A stretch of DNA of 64,000 bases. Source: Diplosphaera chodatii (lineage: Eukaryota > Chlorophyta > Trebouxiophyceae > Prasiolales > Stichococcaceae). Position numbers and translations under genes: made by a program. The number at the start of each line of letters is the position of its first letter. The stretch's first letter is position 1. The stretch lies in the NCBI GenBank assembly GCA_032358165.1, contig JAALGY010000061.1:1674001-1738000 (forward strand), written 5' to 3'. Of the stretch, positions 46,133 through 61,008 are shown piece after piece. The notes beneath the pieces were generated by a model. It was not told the origin of the DNA. It was given only the letters and a program-made list of their open reading frames with translations, and made no database searches.

Positions 46133-49100
46133 ATGCAGGCGGTGCTGCAGAATGTGCGGGATGCGGGCCAGCAGTACCCAAAGCCAGCGAGCTTTACGCC
46201 GTCCTACGGCACAGCGGGCTTCAGAGCCACAGCAGAGCTCCTGACATCCACTGTGTTCAGGTACACTCTGCTACAGACCTGATTTGCATGCTTCCTGCCA
46301 CGCCACTGCGCCATGCTCACTTGTACACATACAGATGCGTCGCATAAGCATAACAAGCTGGTGCACTGCTGCTCAGAAGCTGAGCGTGTGAGAGCACTGC
46401 CGCAGGTGTGGCTTGCTGATGGGGGCGAGGGCCCTGAAGACGGGTCAGGACACCGGCATCGTGGTCACCGCGTCGCACAATCCCGCAGCTGACAATGGCG
46501 TGAAGCTGGTGGAGCCCACGGGCTTGATGCTGGTGGAAGCATGGGAGGTGATCACTGTGCCATGAACCTGCGAGTGCACGTGCCCGTCTTGTTGCCCTGC
46601 CAAGCTGTTGGCGCTGCGGGCACAGCGGCTGATGCCGATGCTATCAGTCCAGATGCTATGGGCTGGTCAGACCTCCAGCCACACCGATGATGCTGGTGCC
46701 GCAGAGCTGGGCGGACAAGCTGGCCGTCGCAGCGGACGCTGATGCGCTGGCGCAGCAGTTTGCCGCCCTGCTCAAGGCGGAGGGCATCGAAGCAGGTGCA
46801 CTGCACTTGCACAGCGGCATGGTCATGCTGCCAGGCACGCTGCTGATGAGCCCTGTGCGGTGGACGGCGCAGCCCATCCGGCGTTTCGGGCGTCCTGCGG
46901 CGGCCAGACATGCCGCTCTAGAAAGCAGGACGGTCCTGCGAGCAGTGCTGATGGTGGACCCCCCGATGCAGAGCTGGGGCAGACCAATGGGCACCGGCGG
47001 CGCGTGCTGCTGGCGCACGACACACGGCCCAGCGCCGCCGTGCTGATCGCCGCAGCAGCCGCTGGCATTGAGGCGGCTGGCTGCGCGCCGGTGCAGTGCG
47101 GTGAGCGCGTCACCTGCAGCCAGTGCTGTGCTGCGCCACCCGCGTCTTGCGACTTCAGGGTTCCAAGCAGTGTTCTGCTCCTGCCATCCCTTGCCTGTGC
47201 AATGCAGCATAAGGCAAGAGCGCCAGCACAGGTGCTGAGCGTGGGCTCGTCCGAGCGCAGGGCTGCACACGACGCCGCAGCTGCACTGGATGCTGCGCCG
47301 CCTCAACCGGGGGCAGCCCGGCAGCGAGGGGGACTACTACGCCTCGCTGGCTGCCGCGTTCCAGCAGCTGGTGGACGGCAGCCCAGCGCCCGCACAGCAG
47401 GTGCAGACTGCTGTGGATGTCCATTTCGAAAGACGTCTCCATGTGGTTCACCAGCATGCCTTGTGTGCTTGAGCAGTTTGCCAGAATGGCCTTCGCAGCA
47501 TCGGCTTGAGCTCAGACAGGACTCGTACAACCGCGAATGGCCTGAAGGCGCACGGGAATGGCCCGCGCCTCCCGGAGCCGGCAGGTCCACATAGCTCCCG
47601 TGCAGCTCCTGAAAGCAAGCGCGCCAGCGCAGGCGCTCGTGCCTGCTGCAGCAGTGCTGAACGCCATGCCAGCTCAGCCTCTTCATGCTGCTCAGGAGCT
47701 GACGGTGGACTGCGCCAACGGCGTGGGCGCGCTGAAGCTCGCGGCGCTCGCCGAGCGGCTGGGGCCCCTGGGCTTGACGCTGCGGTTGCGTGCGACGGGC
47801 GACGGCGAGCTCAACGGCGGCTGCGGGTCCGACTTCGTGCAGAAGGAGCGCGCGCTGCCGGCGGGCTTCGGCCCGGTCGAGCCGGGCGCAAGGTGGGGAT
47901 GTCGTCGGCACGCTCCCGAGGTTGCCTTGGCACTCCGCGAGCTGCTTACCAAGGATCTTTACTTATTTTGAGACATTCTGTGAGCAAATGCTGTTGTGCA
48001 GACATGTTCACATGGCCTGTCAGAGAGAGGAGTGTTACGGTCATAACTCCGCAGGTGCGCGAGCATCGACGGCGACGGGGACCGGCTGGTGTACTTCTCG
48101 CCGCGGGGCGCCGCCGGCGGCCTGCTGCTGCTGGACGGCGACCGCATCGCGGCGCTGTCCGCGCTCACGGTGCAGCGGCTGCTGGCGGAGCTGCCGGCGG
48201 GCCAGCCGCCCGTCACCGTGAGCAACACGGGTCTCGTGCAGACTCCTGGCATGGTGTGCAGACAACATGTGTTGTAGTGCAGTCCTGCTGCGGATGTGGT
48301 GCATGTCCTCAAATGCCCTGTCAATCCGTGCAACGCTCTGCTGCAGGTGGGCATTGTGCAGACAGCGTATGCCAATGGCGGTTCGACGCGCTTCATCAGG
48401 TGCGCATTGGCTGTCGTGAGGAGAGTTGAAGTTCCTGGCATCCTGCAGACGCTGTCCTGCGCCGCTGCTCCAGCAGATTGCTGCATGTGTGGTCCATCAC
48501 ACCCAGAACCTCCTGGCTCTGTCCGCAAGCAACACATCAGACCCTGTTCCTGCGCCAGACAAGCAGATCAACCCTGATGGACACCTTGCTGCAGGGAGCA
48601 GCTGCCGGGCGTGTCGGTCGCAGTGACGCCCACCGGCGTCAAGTTCCTGCACCACGCCGCGGAGCGCTTCGACGTGGGCATCTACTTCGAGGCAAACGGC
48701 CACGGCACCGTGCTGTTCGCGCCGCCGCTGGTGGAGCGGCTGCGGCCGCTGGCGGCGTCGAGCGCCGCGGCGGCCGGCCTGCTGGCCCTGGAGCAGCTCA
48801 ACAACCAGGTGTGGGCCCGGCGCTGCCGTTTAGAGCGGGTGGTGCCACGGCATCGGCATGCGGTCAAATGGGGTGCAGACTGCTGCGGCAGAGGTGGAGG
48901 TGTGCACAGGCATTGCTGTAATCAGAGACCACAGGGTGCAAGCAGGCAGGTAGTGATGCATGGACGTGGCGCTGCGACAGCATTGTACCGGCCCTGACAG
49001 CAGTACAGCGTCTTTGGTCCACCTGGGGCTCGCTCCCACTGGCGTGGGCTCCGCGGCACCCTACTGGCGGAGCTTGCGCTGCGCCGTTTCACCACCTCTG

Positions 49101-50186
49101 CTTGCTGACATCTGGTGCACGCCCGCAGGCGGTGGGCGACGCGATCAGCGGCATCCTGCTGGTGGAGGTGGCGCTGCGGCGGCGCGGGTGGGGCCTCCCC
49201 GACTGGGCCGCGCTGTACGCCGACCTGCCCAGCCGCCAGTCCAAGGTGAACTGGGGGCCCATACCCTCAAATGCCACCTGGTGCATGACTGACCCACGTT
49301 TCAGCCAGTAGCGTAGGCTCTTTGGCGGTTTTTGGGCACCTGGCTATGCATCGCAGGTGCAGAGGTGCAGACAAGACACTGGCAAGTGAAGGGTGCGGAG
49401 CGTGCCGCAAAACTGCAGCTGCCAGTTGGCCGGTCACTGGCCAAATCCAGTGTCAGGCGACTGCTGCGGCGCAGGCGCTGGTCAGCAGCCGCTCGGCGGG
49501 TGGAGATCACACAAGCCTGCGGCGGCGCAGGTCCTGCGAGAGACCTGCTCACTGGCGGAGGCTGACTGGGCGGCTGCGGTGCAGGTGCTCGTCAAGGACC
49601 GGTCGGTGGTGGAGACGGCTGACGCCGAGACGCGGGTGGTGGCGCCCGCTGGGCTGCAGGCCGCCATCGACGCCGAGGTCGCCAAGGTCACTTCAGGTGC
49701 ATTTTTTCATGGTGAACACTTCGGCTTTCAGAACGGCTGCTTTGAAAGGGCGGCCGGCGGTGCGCAGCACTGTGGGTCACCACCGAGGTCGTTGAGGTCG
49801 CCGATGTCACATCAGGTGCGTGATCTGCAGCGGAGGCTGCGTCCCCCACATTGGGGCTGTGGTCTGAGACTCGCAGATGCCAGCGGGGCGCAGCAATGCA
49901 GGCCGCCGCTGGGGCTCTCGCCCAAGTGCCGCCCTGAGGCAATGGGCGCCTTGGGCTACCAGCACACTCAGCTGCAGCGCCGGCGTCATGCCGCCGGCGG
50001 GTCACACGGCCTTCGGGAACGGATGTGAGCACCGTGCTCCCCTGCTGTATAGGCCGGTCGTTTGTGCGGCCCAGCGGCACGGAGGACGTGGTGCGGGTGT
50101 ACGCCGAGGCGGCCACGCAGCAGGAGGCGGACGCGCTGGCGGCGGCGGTGGGGAGGCAGGTGGAGCGGCTCGCCGGCGGCCTCTGA
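46133..50186 (+). CDS. AGM1: Phosphoacetylglucosamine mutase
   Basis: Converts GlcNAc-6-phosphate to GlcNAc-1-phosphate, the substrate of UAP1. Twelve exons: 46133-46260, 46406-46547, 46705-46795, 46972-47100, 47261-47400, 47696-47892, 48055-48217, 48347-48399, 48595-48808, 49129-49245, 49585-49696, 50053-50186; 539 aa, the family length. YGTAGFR near the start, the active-site serine loop TASHNP (Ser66), the metal loop DGDGDR (Asp281, Asp283, Asp285), the sugar loop [25 protein letters not shown] and the phosphate-binding [16 protein letters not shown] are all intact. No targeting peptide, so cytosolic. Confidence 0.96.
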
Positions 50187-50934
50187 CCAACCAGCACCGA
50201 ATACTGGCAGCTGGGCTCAGCGTTGCTGCTGCTGGCGGTGTCCCGCAAGGGCGCGGGCTGGGGCGCACCAGTACCAGGGGGCGACGCATGTTGTGGACGG
50301 CCATACAGCCGGCGGTCCGGAACCCCGCGCCCACCAGGGCTTGTAGACGATGCACTGTGTGACAGCAGATCGGCGGACGCCCGCGCCGAGCACGCAGGCA
50401 GAATTTCAGATGCTGCTGTGGCTGGCATCGCTGGTGCAAACTGTGCACACGACTCACGCAGGCGCCAGAAACGGTCAGGCCTCACTGCACACGCTTAATC
50501 AGACGGATGTTGGCTGGATTGCATGGGTTTTGTGGTGTGTCTTGCGCTGAATTCCGTGCTGCACTTCAGGCTTCGGTGCGGTTTGCGAGCGTGCACTGCT
50601 ACGCTGCAACGCTTTATGCTCGGTCAAATTAGGAGTGAATTGCCGCCTAGGACTTGCAAGTTGCACCTAGTTAGCCGGCATGAGTTCGCCGCAACACCGT
50701 GAAGGCACATGAGTACGTCAGGGCAATGATGCCACTGATATTTTGCCAGCTCAGCAAATGGTGGGACGAGGCCTCCCAGTTGCAGGGTGATGATGCCCAA
50801 CGCATGCAGGTCGTTAGGATAGTTTCTTGACATGTACATCCTGTCAAATGCGAGGCGCCACATGCATCCCCGTCCTGCCGACGACTATTATTGTAATGTC
50901 ATAAGCTTGTAGCCTAGGCGCTGGCGCGTCTGCA
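50187..50934. other. Intergenic region between AGM1 and gene B
   Basis: 748 bp, more AT-rich than the genes, no ORF of note. It holds the AGM1 3' UTR and the gene B promoter. Confidence 0.6.
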
Positions 50935-53900
50935 ATGGCGAGCCCGCCGCCCAGCAACACGGTGGTGGCGCTGCTGGCGTCAGTGATTCTGGAGGCGTTC
51001 CTGGCACAATGCGTGTTCCGCGGCAGGCAGCCTCACTCGCACCTGCGGCTGCTGCAGGCCCTGTTACGGGCACAGCTGCCGACGGTGTGGCTGAACCAGC
51101 CGACCCTGTGGAGCAGCTCAACCGTCGCGGCGCTCACGTGTGGTCTCGTTGGCGTTGTGCTGGCAGCTGTAGCCAATCGTCTTGCCAGCAACGCAGACAG
51201 CAGGCAGCCGGTGCCGCGGCCGTGGCTGGCGCTGTGCTGGGGTGCCTCCTGGTGCCTGGGCATCGGCTGCCACCTGGCCCTGACACTCGGCCTGAAGGCC
51301 GCCGGCTTCGACTCCCGCCGGCTTTTCCTTGAAGGTGGGTCTGGAACCCTGACATGTAGGTACAGCTGCAGCCTGCAAGCCGTTCCTACTTTGGCCTGGA
51401 TGATGGGCGAGGTTCCGACACCCTGTAGCCTGGGGCAGGAGTGAGCTGACTTGACTTGACAGGAGCCTGAAGTGCTATCATCAGCTGTTTTACAGTGGTC
51501 ACCACTCAGCCAGCTCTCTGCGCTGCGTCTCATCTTGCAGCGGCCCGCTTATGGCGCTATGGTGGCGCTGCCATGCCCGTGTCGGCGCGGCAACCTGCTG
51601 AGCTGCTGCCGCTGCCTCATGTACAGGATGGCACCACAACCCAGCGTACTTTGTGGCGCTGGGCGTGGGCCTGCCGGCGGCGCTGGGGGCGCTGTGGCTG
51701 GTCGGCGGCCTGCAGCTGCGCAGCCGCTACGTTGGCGCTGTTGCCGCCATCTACATCCTCGCAGGCCTCCTGCTCATTGCCTTGAGGTCAGCAGACGCGT
51801 TGGTGATCCTACCATGTTAACACGGCTGTGCTCAGTTCCACACCTGCAAATACTGCACCATGCGAGTTGAGCCATGCTGATGCGGGATGCAGCAGCTTTG
51901 CCAAGGCTCGCAGGTATTCGAGAGGTCGCCCTGTGCCTTGATGACAGGTCGTGGACGGACCAGTTCCTGGTGTACACGTACGGCACCTGGCTGGTGTGGC
52001 TGCTGGAGCTGGTGTACTGCCAGCTGTTTGTTGGCCTCGGCATGCCGGGCGCGCAGCTGCGGCGAAAGAGCGGCGTCGTGCGCGGCGCGCTGCGCAGCCT
52101 GTGCTGCGGCTGGCAGCTCACGCGCAGGGACAGCGCAGCATCGCAGTCCCTGCTGCCGCTGGCAGCCGAGAAGTCGGCGGACTCGGCGGCGATCACCGGC
52201 GCCCGCAAGGCGGAGGCCCAGGCAGATGCGAAGCCGGCGGCGGCTGCCCAGGATGGGGCGGGCAGCCAGGTAGCGGCGGCGCAGGCAGCCCAGCAGCCGG
52301 CAGGGGAGCTCGCCAAGATGAACCTGAGCGACGCCCTCTCAGGTGAGCCTGGTTCGAGGTCCATCATTGCTGCTTCTGCCCGCCCGGGCTGTGGGGCGAG
52401 CATGGCTTCAGTCATGCGCACATCTCAAACGCATGCCCTGGAGCGCAGTCACAGGCTGATGTCACGGCCTCTCCCCACGTGCCGCAGTGGCGCGGCTGGC
52501 CAACAACTGGATGCTTGGCGTGATGCACACGGGCGAGGAGCCGCAGCTCGAGGGCGAGAAGGTGACGGGGTACCACCGCCTGCCCTGGCGTAGCGGCCCC
52601 GCCGACAGGTCCGTGATCTGTAATAGTTGCCCAATACTGCCGCGTTTCAGACCTCATTCAGCCAAGCACTGTTATGCGCACACCGTCCAGTGCTGGAATA
52701 CATGTAGCGAACCGGTTTGCGTTGGGTCCTGCTGCAGGTCTTGGGCAGAGTACGCCGCCGAGGTGGCCGCGGTGGGCCAGCTGAGCAAGCCCGCGCCGGC
52801 GCGCCTGCCGAGCATCGCGCAGCTCCTCGGCAGCTTCCCGCCCTCCTTCGAGGAGCCCGGCCCCGCCCCCAGCGACAGCGGCGCAGCAGCAGGCAGCAGG
52901 GGCAGCAGCGGGAATCAGTTCAGTGCGGCGCGGCGGCGGGCGGCGCTGAGCGCGCTGCTGCAGCGGCGGGGGGTGGCGGGGCCCGAGGGCGCGGCCTTCA
53001 TGCCCTGCATGGTCGCGCCCCTGGGCGCCGGGGCCGCCGCCGACAGCACCGCGGCCGCACGCGTGCTGCACGTGCTGCAGGGGGGCCTGGACACCGGCCT
53101 GTGGTCCGACCTGCCGGAAGGCCACACGCAGCGCGCGACCGGCGTCGTGGGCCTCTCGGCGGACGCGGCGTCCGTGAAGAGCCTCACAGTGAGTGCTGAT
53201 CAAGCTCCTGCCGAGTGCACTGTCATAGCTCACGTGGTAGACACGGCGGCGGCAACTGCCTCAGCTGTCAAGCTCCGTGTACATCTGCAGGCTTCATGCT
53301 TCAGTGCTGCCTGCTTCACCCCTTTGTGGAAGTGCGCAGGCGTGCGTGCAGCTGGTGCTGAGTGAGATGCGGCTGCCGGGGCCGGCGCTGTCGCCGCTGG
53401 CCCAGCCGCTGCAGGGTGTGCTGCAGCGGCTGGTGGCCGAGCTGCCGGCGGGCCGCGTCGCGGTGCACCTGTGCCCCCGCATCGCCCTGACCGCCGAGCC
53501 CGCAGGTGCCGGATTGTCACATCAGTCGTCCCGATCAAGTGACAGTTCGTCCGTGGTTGAGCCCAACGGGTTGGGCCCAGGCACATGCGTACCCAGCGTA
53601 TGCTGCTGCAGCAGCAGTGAATGTGCCAGCCTGCTGATGGCACTGTCCCTGTGTTTGCATCCGTCCTGCGCCTGAACACTGCTTGTTCCGCCTCTGCAGC
53701 GTGTGCGCCGGTGCGCTTTTGGGCAGTGGCGGAGGCGCCGACCGCAGAGGACCCCGCGGCGCACGTGTACATCGACAGCCTGTGCCCCGACGTGCTGGAG
53801 ACGCTCGTCCACACGCTGCTGCTGCTCCAGGTGGGCAAGCAAACCGGGGTTTTATCATTCGGTGCCCATATCGCAAGAAGCAGAAACCCAGTTTTCGAGT

Positions 53901-56900
53901 CAACTGGTAAATTCTTACCCGGAGCCCTCAGCTTCTGCAGCTGGAAGCAAAGACAATGACTTGAGACAATGCATACACGCTGCAGGGGCAGACGCACGAG
54001 GTGGCGTGCCTCGCGGAGGCGGCTGTCGGCTGCTGCCGGAAGCACGGCCTGTGCAGCCGCGGCGCGGCGAACGGGTCCCGCAGCGACGACGACGCCGTGA
54101 CTCTGGTGTCCAACCGCGTGCGGGAGGAGCTGGAGTGCGTCACCGCCGCCGACCTGCTGCAGGTGCGGCAATATCGATACCGACATCACCCTTAATCGGT
54201 GCACTCAACAGCTTTCTGCCACTTTCAACGTGCTCCTGTTACCATCGATTGCGAAGGAAAGCTCGAGCAGTCCGCCGGGATGACTTGACGGATGTGTCAT
54301 CATGAAGTGCCACAACGGTCTGGAGATATATCTTACGCATGAACCCCCGTGCTCGCAGGCGCTGGCGGCCGGCGGCGCCGGCCTGGTCGAGGCCCCGCAG
54401 CCGGCAGCAGCAGCGGCGGCGGCGCAGCAGCAGCAGCCGGGACAGCACCGCGGGCTGCAGGCCAAGCGGCTCGCGGGGCTGGCGGCGCGGCAGCAGGAGG
54501 CGATCACGGCGGCGGTGGACGCCGCCGCCCTGCAGCTGGCGCCCGACCACGCCTGGATGCAGGCGACGCATGCGGCATGGGCGGAGCTGGCCAGGCAGGC
54601 CACCCTGCAGCACCAGGCGGAGCAGCTGCCCGGCTACCAGGCGCCTGCCGACCCGCAGGTGACGCCCGCGACAGTGCACCACACCAGTGCCGACCCTGTT
54701 TTGCCTGCAGCGCCGAGCATTGTGTTGAATGATTGTCGCAGCTGCTGAGGCTGTTGTTGCGTGTAGCGGACATGCATCAGGACGTCGCCTTGGCAGAGTC
54801 ATCAGAGCGTGTGCCCTGAAAGGTGGTAGCATGTGCATTTGTGGCAGGAGCTGTCGGCGAAGCAGTACTGGGAGGAGCTGCTGGGGGCGGTCACCTTCTG
54901 GATGGCGCGCGAGCGCGCCGCCACCACCGGCACCGTGTCCGTCTCGCGCCAGGTAACTGAAAGGTTTGCAGGATTGGCACTTCAACATTGAGTATGAGGC
55001 CTGCAGACGGGTACCTTCTTCCATGCTGGTCCAGCCTCGACTGGACGACATATGTCTTCACGTGATACCCGATGCTTGAGGCTCATGCCGCCGCTGATGC
55101 GGGTCTGATGCGCACGCCGCCGACAGGTGCAGCGGGTGTGCCTGGAGACGGCGATCCCGGGGCTGCTCAACGCCATCGTGGAGAACGCGAACCATAGCGA
55201 GGACTCCTTCCTGCAGGACCCCGACATCATGGTCGTGTACCTTGAGCAGCTGGTGAGCGGCAGCAGTTCTATTGTCTGGTTGGTAGATGCATTGTCATGA
55301 GACAGCCTGATCACAAACAAAAATGGCCGCAGCAAGGTGAGTTGTCTCGACCGCAGGGCATCTCCAACGAGGTGGAGCCCTACTTTGGCGTGAACAAGTT
55401 CCAGCTGGGGCGGCTGCTGCGGGCGCGGCTGCAGCAGCGGCTGCGGGCACGCCAAGGTAGCCTATTCATGCGTGCTCATTCCAGTCACTGGGCCGCTGAT
55501 CACCGTATGCAGTGAAGTGCTGCCGCAGCTGGAATGGTCTGATGGGGGTTGACGCAGCTGCACCTCTGCATCCGTGATCAACAACCATAGCGCAGTGGCT
55601 CAATCACTATTATCCGCCTCTGCAGGCGACGGCCAGCTGAAGCAGCCGGCAGCCACCCTGCAGCAGGCGCCGCCAGACGCCTCGCCCGCGGCAGACGCCG
55701 AGGACCCGCACGCCGGCTTCACCGTCGCGGTCGGCAACGGCCTGTTCTGGCTGCTGCCCTACATCATGTACTGGGCGTCCAGCACCAGCCTCCACTCCGG
55801 CCTATTCGATAATGGCCGCCTCGACCGCGACCACGCCAAGTGCGGTCCAGCCAAGTGCCCGACATCATGATGTACCACGATGCCCGCGGATCTGTTCCTG
55901 CCGGTGACACACCGCGTGGTGCATGTCCCCGTAGTCAGCAACTCCTGCTGTTCTGGCAGGTGGATGTTTTGGGGATTCTTTTGCGCCTACCTGGCGGTGG
56001 GCGCGTTCTTCAATTTGTTGCTCATGATGCTGTGCTACCAGCAGCACCGCTTTGCGGGCCCCGCCCGCAACGTGCTGCTCTGTCAGGTGAGAAGTTTCGG
56101 TGACTTGTTGCATAGTTCATGGCTATCTGCACTGCGCATGCAAAGATGCTACCAGCCCGCAGCTGTGCATTTTACAAGTCAGCTCTGGTACTCGCGTCTA
56201 TACGCTCTCCTGTTACGTTTCAGGGCCTGGTGGCATCGCTGATATTCTACACCGCGACGGCGCCCTTCCCGGGGCTGTACATGCTGCTGCGCTACGACTC
56301 CTGGGCGCTCGCCTGGTTTTCCAGCGCCGTGTTCTGGCTGCTGTGCGTCTACCTGACGCTGGTGAGACTGTATGCCAGGGCATGGCGAAGACTGCGTGTG
56401 CAACACGGCCAGCTGCATGCTGCAGCATGCAAGCATGTAAGGGATGACCATGGCAGGGCCGACACCCTTTGGTGCTGTCATTGGGAGCATCAGCTAAGGT
56501 TGCTGTGGCACCGTGCACAGCTGCTGTTCATCTACACCACCGTGGTCAGCAATGATGCCTGGGGCAGCCGCGGCGGCCGCACCGTGCTCGCAGTGTTTGT
56601 GGCACAGGTATCTGGATCTGTGCCGTCTACATGAGAAGCGCCTGATGGGCCCTGCAGCTTGCATCCATGAGGCATGTTGACACAGTTGGTCCTGTTGCTG
56701 TCTGCGTATGCTGATGTCCTGCCTGCCCAGGTGGCATTCAACCGTGCATCCTACAGCTTCCCAGAGATCAGCTCTGTGCTGTCGAACCTGGTCGGCCTCG
56801 GTCTGTTCTTGCTCCTGGCGGCGGTGCTGCTGTGGTTCCACATGCGGTCGCACGTGCGGCTGTTCGCGGAGGCTGTGGCGGTCACCAAGACATCCGACAT

Positions 56901-59900
56901 CGAGCAAGTCAGGTGATGCGCCTGCAGGGCAGCCGCCGGGCTGCAACACTGCGGACAAGAGTGGTCATCACCTCATAGACAGTCGCTGGTGACGTGCTGA
57001 CGGCAGACTGCGGCCATGCAGCTGACGCTGTGACGTGCCCCGGCCTGCAGTGACGCGGCGGTGCAGCTGCTGTTTGCGCTGCACAACGCGCTGCACAACC
57101 AGACGCTGGCGCCCGCCAAGTGCGAGCCGAAGCAGCGGCTGGGCGTGGCCGCCGGCGCGGCGGGCGCCCTGAAGCAGAAGCTGCGCACGATGCGGCGGCT
57201 GCGGCTGCCGCTGCTGTACGCGGACTACGCATGGTCGCTGCCCCAGGGGGGCCTCAACCACCTGCTCATCACCGTGCCGTATTGGCTCAGGTACGGGCAT
57301 GCCCGACCGTTCTCAAGGACAGTGTCAGAACACGATCCCGTCTGCAGTGCTGCTGTTTCAGTTGTTCTTTTCGACACATCGCAAGTTCAGGTTCACCCAG
57401 ATGAGCTGCAAGACATCAAGCCACTGCCTCAACATTTGGTCCATGCATCCTCCCTTGGTCGTGCAGTGAGTGGGCGGTCGGCAACGCGTGGCTGGGCGCC
57501 AACAATGGCGCGATGCTGCTGGCGACGGCGTACGTGCTGCTGGCGGGCTCGTACCTGGAGTGGTGCATGATCCTGCGCGCCCGCTATGAGGTGCGCGCTG
57601 CATCCAGCTGCCGGCCTTGCTCCAGGCCTCCGACCCCTGAGTGGATAATGCAACTAGGTCACACCATTTCCACCTACCCCCCTCTCATGCTAGGCGTGCC
57701 ATCAGCATCACGGCACTTTGCCATATTCCTGGTGGCCTTGATGAACAGCTGGGGTCCGACCTGCACCTGACCCTTGGTGTGTGTGCTGCAGGCCGCGCGC
57801 GCGCTGCGGAAGGGCGCGGCGGGCGGCGGCAAGGGCCACAGGGGTTTGGTCGGGCGGCTCACGGGTTTCCGGGTGCGCACGCTCGGCCAGCTGGTGCACT
57901 GGGGCGCGGGCATGGCCGCGTCGGGGCTGCTGCTGGTGGTGCTGCTGGAGACGACGCGGGGGGACCCGCGCGTGGAGAACTTCAGCGACTACCTGCAGGT
58001 GATTGCTCTGCCTCCTTCAACACGGTGTATGTTGTGACAGATCACCTGTGTCAGTGCATGCAGAGTGCAGGGCTGCAACCCGAGCGCTGTCCAGAAGCGC
58101 GCCGGCAAGCCTGCCTGTCACCTGCTTTGCCCTCCCAGCGCATCTTGCATTCTGGGGTCACCGTCTTTACCACGTGCCTGTCCCTCCCCCTGCAGGTCGT
58201 CAGCGGCCTGTCCGCGCAGATGGTCGGCTACTGCATCATGGTCTTCGGCTTCAGCTGCATGACCCTGGTGCGCTTGCACACATGGCTTCGGCGCCGCCAC
58301 CACCACAGATGTCCGGCCGCCAAACTTCGCCTGCATGTCTGCGTCAGCTGGGAAGCCTGCTGGCACTGGAGCCAGAAGTTCAGCTCAAGGTTGTCCGTCT
58401 TTCCCAGGTGCGGTGGCAGTACACGATGCGGCCGGCGCTGCCGCCGCCGCGGCAGGATGTCACCGCCATGCTGGGCGCGCTGCTCGTCATGCTGGTGAGC
58501 ACGCTGACTGCACCGTGCCTGTGCTGCACATCTGTGACAACCAGCGCCAAACGCCTGCAGCACAGAAAGCCATTATCAACAGGCATGACCAGTGCAAAGC
58601 TCTACTGACTGTCAGATCCGATGCAAGTGGTGTGTATCTTGGTCTCACAGGCGGTGGCGATGCCGCTGGCGAGGGCGGTGTCCGACTTTCAGTACGTGCC
58701 GCCGGTGGCAGTGGCCGCCACGGGGCTGGCGTACCTGGCGCTGGCCAACCTGCTGCACCGCCTCGCAGAGGGCAACCTGGTGGAGCGCTCTGCCAACCAG
58801 TGCGCTTGTGGATTCTTTCCTATAAAGCAAGTTTCATTGGGCATGCTGGTCAAGTGCGAGGCACCGACATGCGTGCCGGAACACTGCGCAGCTGTCTGCA
58901 GCATCTGCCGCCCAGACGCTGCAGTCCAGGTGGGCTGTTGCAGCCACCTGGAAAGCAGATGCATCTAACACACGTAGTCGTGCTGACTGTCAGCTTGGTA
59001 ACGTGACAGGCTGACGGCGGGCTGCTGCCGTGTGACGCAGGCTGCGGACGATGGTGAAGATGGCGCGCAGCCACACGAGCGGCCAGCACGCGCTGTCGTG
59101 CACCGCCGTGGAGCCCGGGCAGCTGGAAGCAGCGGAGTGGCGGCTGGCCCGCAGCGGCTGCCCCGCCTGCCGCGTCGCGCCCGACCGCGGGCTGGGCTAC
59201 GCCGTCTCGCAGGTGCGGCGGCGAATGCCCCCGGGCCGCTGGCGCTGCAGCGGGTGCAGCACCGCATCGTTGCGCGATGATCGTCATTGCCCCGCACTCC
59301 CGCCGCACAGGGGATCTGCCAAGGCTGTGCGGGGTGTGGCTGACGCCGCGCATCACACGCCCGCAGGCGCTGGCGGCGTGGCAGCGGGACGTGGCGGCCG
59401 CGTACGCCGCGCCACACTCGTCGGGCGCGCGCCTCGGCCGGCTGGCGCTGGCGTACCCCGAGTTCGCCCCCCTGCTGCCGGCGGTGGAGGCGGGCTGGGC
59501 GGCGGGGACTACCAGGGCGCACCTGGTCCCCCTGGACGCCATCAACGGCACCGGCGGCGCCCCCCAGGTGCCCGCCCCAAAAGTTCAACATCCAAACGCT
59601 CCTTGCTGATGCGGACGCTCCCGCTCTTGGACGGCTCACACCCTGGAGCACCTCGCTGCATGCTCCCAGCAGGCCACTGAGCCCATTCCCATCTATGCCC
59701 GGCGGTCTGGAGCTGCTCGGGCGTGGCTGTTGTAACATCAGCAACAATTGCAACTTGTGTTGATGTCTGTGCTGTGCAGTTCTACGCGCTGGGGGTGGCG
59801 TCGGAGGGCAACCTGGACGTGTACGTTGGCGTGTCGGCCCCCCCGGAGCGGCTGCCGGGCCTCGCCGCCGGCGGCACCAGGTGCAACGCCGACCAAGTCG

Positions 59901-60975
59901 CGGCGCGCGTCGCCGAAGCGGTGGTCCTAGAGTCCCTCATCCACTGGCAGCGCAAGGCCGGCCTGGTGACGCCCCGACCTTCAGTTGTGCTCCTGGTTCA
60001 CAGCTCCCAGCTCCTGGCTCACAGCTCAGGGCATGGCGGCACACCACAGAACACTGCAGCCTCCACCGTGATGCCGCGGTGCCCTGCGGCTTGCTTGCCA
60101 TCACAGACCAGCCCCAAAACGGTGGCAAAGCAGTGGCTTTCTGATCGGCAGGTCCACCCCCTTCTGATTGGGAAGTGGCATCCCCTTCTGCTGCGCAGGC
60201 CACCGGCGGCGCGACGCTGGCGCACCTGAACGCCTGCCTGTGGGAGTTTGCTTGTGGGGCCAGCAGGGGTTTGGTGCCGGCCCGTGTCGCCGAGGAGCTG
60301 GCCTCTCTGCCGCCAGCCGCGCTGCCCCTCATGGTGCGCGGGCAATCTCAAAGCTGTGTACAAAATCTTTATACTTTCCAGAGTCAAAATTCGTGAACTA
60401 GTGGCTCAGGATTACTGCCAGGTGTACGAAAAAGCCAGTATCACCCATATGCACTGACTCTGACCGCCCTTATTGGTTGCATCAGTTGGTGGGCCTGTTG
60501 CTGCTGATGCGCGACCTATTGCTGACACTGATGCTGACCGCGGCGCTGGCTGCCAGTGACCTGGCTGGTGTTTACAGGGTCATGCTGACAGTAGGTGCTG
60601 ATGCAGAGGTTTGTCGATGCCGATGCTGAATGGCGCTCGTGCTGCTGCCAGGTGGGCCGCACGCCGCTCAGCATCGTCAACGGCGCCGTGCGCCACCTGG
60701 CGGGCCTCCCTGTAGCGCTGGGCTACGCCGCCGAGGTCAGGGCCCCTTCACTGAACGACATGTGCCTCCTTGCTGACAGATGGCATCCACGTCTTCAAGC
60801 CAGACACTGCTCAAAGTCCTTGCTGTGCCTCCATGATTGGCTGTTGTCGAAGCTCTGTTGCTCATTGTATGTACAGGAGGATCTGGTGGCGGACCTGACA
60901 CCGGCGCTGTTAAACTCCGCGTGGCAGCTGCTGACGGCCGAGGCGCGGCGCACGCTCATGGCCGCCGCGTGCTTG

Positions 60976-61008
<33 letters not shown>
